Assembly (NCBI GenBank): GCA_903835145.1
Contig: CAILMA010000615.1
Span: 1-8,773, forward strand
Source: an uncultured Bacteroidota bacterium
GTDB taxonomy: Bacteria; Bacteroidota; Bacteroidia; Chitinophagales; Chitinophagaceae
Direction: 5' to 3'
DNA: 8,773 nt
Position 1 is the stretch's first letter, and every line of letters begins with the position of its first letter. This document shows, piece by piece, positions 6,679 to 8,773 of the stretch. Under the pieces are notes generated by a model, which was not told the DNA's origin, made no database searches, and saw only the letters and a program-made list of their open reading frames with translations. A program made the translations under genes and the position numbers.

Positions 6679-7185
6679 ATGAAAAAATTCGTCGCTTCTT
6701 TTTGCCTGCTTTTATTGGCACTGGCAGCTGAAGCCCAGTTGAAATCTATAAAAATTGGCGTAAACGGACTTACCTGCTCCCAGTGCTCCCGAACTGTGGA
6801 GCTGGAGATACGGAAGCTACCCTTTGTGGCTGATGTAAAGATGAGCCTGGAGCAAACGGTGGGGGAGATATTTGTGAAAGCTGATGCTGCGCCAGATTAT
6901 AAAAAGATAGCTCAGGCTGTAGTAAATGCGGGTTTTTCTGTTCGGTTTTTAGAGGAAAACTACCAGTTCAGCCACCAGGCAATTAAGGCCGATGAATGTG
7001 TAAACCTCGCGGGTCAGAAATACATATTTCTGAATACAGCGGCTCAGAGCCTCGATGGCACTGTTCATTTGCAGTTTATTGGCGCTCCCTACCAGCAGAA
7101 AAAAGAGCTGAAAAAGTGGCTCCCAAAAATGAAAAATACCTGCGACCCTGCTGCCGACCCGTACTACGTCATCATAAAGAGCTAA
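6679..7185 (+). CDS. secreted heavy-metal-associated (HMA) domain protein
   Basis: The 168-residue protein starts at the ATG at 6679. A Met 16 codons upstream is rejected because MKKFVASFCLLLLALAAEA is a complete signal peptide (cleavage after Ala19). Residues 21-92 form an HMA/ferredoxin-like fold: KSIKIGVNGLTCSQCSRTVE has the metal motif with Cys33 and Cys36 (GLTCSQC; Leu replaces the usual Met). LPFVADVKMSLEQTVGEIFV and IAQAVVNAGFSVRF are typical of the later strands and helix. HMA domains bind Cu(I), Zn, Cd or Hg. A signal peptide makes this a periplasmic or surface carrier rather than a cytoplasmic chaperone or P-type ATPase domain. The C-terminal 75 residues (Cys107, Cys155) are a separate region I do not recognise. 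Its TAA overlaps the next ATG by one base (TAATG), which indicates coupling. Confidence 0.88.
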   Translation: MKKFVASFCLLLLALAAEAQLKSIKIGVNGLTCSQCSRTVELEIRKLPFVADVKMSLEQTVGEIFVKADAAPDYKKIAQAVVNAGFSVRFLEENYQFSHQAIKADECVNLAGQKYIFLNTAAQSLDGTVHLQFIGAPYQQKKELKKWLPKMKNTCDPAADPYYVIIKS

Positions 7186-8174
7186 TGAAAAACCTGCTGT
7201 TCTGGTATCTCCTGTTACTTCCCTTGCTGTCGCCGGCACAGGAGTTGTTTCCTGTATCAGAACTTGCAAGTTCAGTTCCTAAAACAGCGCTCGGCGTGCG
7301 GTTGTTTGATGAAGGTTACAAGGAGGCCAACCTGTACCGCAACCTTACCGGGATAAAACTGCTGTACGGGGCAACCTCGAAACTCTCGGTTTCCGCCACC
7401 GCTACATGGTCCGATTTTCATGAAAAGACGCTGCCATTCGACTTTATTACCCACAAACACGGTGTAACCGGCGATACAGGCAGCACCAATACCCCCCAGA
7501 AGGGCATACCCTATCCCTACATATTTAACAGTATAGATTTTTATGCGAAATACAGGTTTGTAACGATGGATGATGAGCACGCTCACTTTAGGGTGGCGTG
7601 CTATGCTGAGGGCAGCTATGTGGCGGTGCCATCGCATGAAGCGGAGCCCGACCTACTGGTGCACACATCGGGCTATGGCGCGGGAGTTATAGCTACCTAC
7701 CTGCATTATCATTTTGCCGTTTCACTCACCGGCGGTTTCATTGTGCCGCTCAAATACACAGGCAACACAGCAGATAATTTCGGCGGCGTGTACCCCACAA
7801 CTATCAATTATGGCAAGGGGCTCAATTATGACCTTTCATTCGGCTACCTGTTGTTACCACGCCAATACAGCAGCTACAAGCAAACCAACATCAACATATA
7901 CTGCGAGTTTTCAGGCAAGAGCTATGGCGCTGCGGCGATTACCCAGCGCGATGGCCCGTATGCCTGGGCTGCTTCCTACAATCTGCCCATTACGACACCA
8001 ATACTAAAGTCAGGCTACTTTCTCGATGTGAACCCGGGTGTGCAGTTCATTTTTAATTCCACTTATCGGGTTGATCTCTCAATGGCGTTTCCATTGGTTA
8101 ATACTTCCTATGATCACTTGTACCCGTTCTACCTTATCGGTGTGCAGCGCTATTTCTTTTTTCACAAACATTGA
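7185..8174 (+). CDS. His-x-His-rich outer-membrane barrel protein, putative metal transporter
   Basis: The 329-residue protein starts at the ATG at 7185, sharing one base with the HMA stop; the signal peptide (1-18, SPA|Q) starts exactly there. The N-terminus ELFPVSELASSVPKTALGVR resembles a Bacteroidota outer-membrane barrel family seen in metal clusters (recalled, not searched). The remainder is amphipathic strands with tyrosine-rich turns and a terminal aromatic/His segment YFFFHKH. Four His-x-His pairs occur at 90/92 (THKHG), 132/134 (EHAHF), 174/176 (LHYHF) and 327/329 (HKH), with further His at 79, 151, 160 and 311. This suggests a metal path or external binding sites. It has only two internal Cys (139, 240) and lacks the Met ladder of the other barrel at 4868-6007, so the two are not obvious duplicates. 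Confidence 0.75.
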   Translation: MKNLLFWYLLLLPLLSPAQELFPVSELASSVPKTALGVRLFDEGYKEANLYRNLTGIKLLYGATSKLSVSATATWSDFHEKTLPFDFITHKHGVTGDTGSTNTPQKGIPYPYIFNSIDFYAKYRFVTMDDEHAHFRVACYAEGSYVAVPSHEAEPDLLVHTSGYGAGVIATYLHYHFAVSLTGGFIVPLKYTGNTADNFGGVYPTTINYGKGLNYDLSFGYLLLPRQYSSYKQTNINIYCEFSGKSYGAAAITQRDGPYAWAASYNLPITTPILKSGYFLDVNPGVQFIFNSTYRVDLSMAFPLVNTSYDHLYPFYLIGVQRYFFFHKH

Positions 8175-8197
8175 TACAAATTTCTTAATTTTATATC

Positions 8198-8626
8198 ATG
8201 AGAAACGCTATCAAAATTTGTTCACTTTTTTGTTTGTGCTGGCTTTTTGCATCACAGTCTTGCCAAAAGCCAAAGGAACAAATTACCGGTGGCGGCAAAG
8301 GTGGAAATGCCATTATCAGGGTGATACCGGAGCATGCAAATCTATTCGTTGACAGCTGCACCATCTATATAAAATACGGCGTAACCGATGCGCCAGCAAG
8401 TGGCATTTATGATGATTCTGCTGTATGCCTGCTCAATATCAGTGGCACTGATACACTGCCTGTGGCTACATTTCGCGGCCTTACAAGGGGCTTGTATTAC
8501 CTGCAAGGAAAGGGTTATCATAGAGGCTATTCGCCGCCCTATGTGCAAGGCGGCATTCCGGCTACTTGCACAACAGGCTCCGACTCTGAAACTATCTATA
8601 TTCCTACATATAGCTATAGCCTTTAA
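8198..8626 (+). CDS. small putative lipoprotein of unknown function
   Basis: The 142-residue protein has a hydrophobic N-terminus reaching LFASQSC, with Cys22 a likely lipidation site, followed by a polar and glycine-rich linker (QKPKEQITGGGKGG). The mature part is predicted mostly beta: NAIIRVIPEHANLFVDSCTIYIKYG (36-60), a YDDSAVCLLNISGTD segment, GLTRGLYYLQGKGYHRGY (94-111) and VQGGIP. This is reminiscent of a single carboxypeptidase-regulatory or transthyretin-like sandwich. Mature Cys54, Cys77 and Cys124 are present. It starts 23 bases after the His-rich barrel and probably belongs to the same transcript. I do not recognise a named family. The ATG at 8198 is chosen for the signal sequence. 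Its stop is 5 bases from the convergent regulator's stop. Confidence 0.75.
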   Translation: MRNAIKICSLFCLCWLFASQSCQKPKEQITGGGKGGNAIIRVIPEHANLFVDSCTIYIKYGVTDAPASGIYDDSAVCLLNISGTDTLPVATFRGLTRGLYYLQGKGYHRGYSPPYVQGGIPATCTTGSDSETIYIPTYSYSL

Positions 8627-8631
8627 GCACA

Positions 8632-8773
8632 CTATGCCCGTTTTTTCAACGGCTGTTTTACTTTCTGTTTGCTTGCCAGCAATGTGCCTTGCTTTTCAGT
8701 CGGGCTGTTCATTCTTGCCTTCACTCGGCTAAGTGCCTCTGGTGTAACACCAAGCAGCGAGGCTATCATGTAT
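8632..8773 (-). CDS. Crp/Fnr-family transcriptional regulator, C-terminal fragment (cut by window edge)
   Basis: Only the last 46 codons and the TAG (8632-8634) are in the window; the gene continues beyond 8773. The visible part reads YMIASLLGVTPEALSRVKAR, the recognition-helix end of a Crp-type winged helix-turn-helix (compare the usual IAxxLGVTPExLSR). A basic tail NSPTEKQG...QPLKKRA follows. Regulators with this ending normally have an N-terminal cyclic-nucleotide-binding fold, outside the view. It converges on the lipoprotein gene with 5 bases between stop codons. Whether it controls the metal genes cannot be told from this fragment. Confidence 0.8.
   Translation of the reverse strand, partial: YMIASLLGVTPEALSRVKARMNSPTEKQGTLLASKQKVKQPLKKRA

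Noticed and set aside
6996..7184. Upstream extension of the His-rich barrel overlapping the HMA gene in another frame
   Set aside because: It reads as low-plausibility Arg/Lys/Pro-rich sequence, while the ATG at 7185 begins a clean signal peptide directly coupled to the HMA stop.
8637..8651. CCGTT-TTTTC-AACGG inverted repeat as a shared terminator
   Set aside because: It is a five-base stem inside the end of the regulator's coding sequence; the following T-run is interrupted, so support is weak.
8388..8732. Open frame running across the lipoprotein end and the regulator fragment
   Set aside because: It overlaps two better-supported genes in other frames and shows no recognisable domain.

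Overview
The window looks like a chromosomal segment of a Bacteroidota bacterium, probably of the Chitinophaga/Sphingobacterium type. The evidence is an N-terminal CarboxypepD_reg-like/plug/beta-barrel outer-membrane protein paired with a GLPGLI-family protein, several lipoproteins, A/T-rich leaders with almost no Shine-Dalgarno sequence, and one good match to the Bacteroidota -7 promoter box TAnnTTTG. No rRNA, tRNA, CRISPR array, insertion sequence or phage gene was seen. The longest gene-free stretch is 200 bases (6008-6207).

Left block (97-3645, + strand): a 927-residue TonB-receptor-like outer-membrane protein followed 39 bases later by a GLPGLI-family secreted protein. This is a recurrent two-gene arrangement in the phylum, and its substrate is unknown. 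It converges, with a 15-base gap, on the middle block.

Middle block (3661-6579, - strand, read right to left): a small Cys-rich membrane-anchored protein (TTG start); a 200-base regulatory gap; a Met/Cys/His-rich outer-membrane barrel; an MbnP-like (copper-binding family) lipoprotein; and a small cytochrome-c-like lipoprotein whose start codon lies inside the end of the MbnP-like gene (11-base overlap).

Right block (6679-8626, + strand), divergent from the middle block: a secreted heavy-metal-associated (HMA) domain protein, a second outer-membrane barrel with four His-x-His motifs (start and stop codons overlap by one base), and a small putative lipoprotein. At the right edge is the last 46 codons of a Crp/Fnr-type regulator on the opposite strand.

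Interpretation: the seven genes from 3661 to 8626 form a plausible envelope metal-handling locus, with copper the best guess. It has no ATPase or inner-membrane pump inside the window. Two barrels, a soluble HMA carrier, an MbnP-like binder, a haem-like partner and two small cysteine-containing envelope proteins would handle metal at or outside the inner membrane. The divergent promoter region holds tandem TAAAATTACC repeats, and the leader of the Met-rich barrel holds a palindrome with the same AATTACCC core, which suggests shared control. The domain recognitions rest on motif reading and family memory. The metal identity and the joint function are inference.
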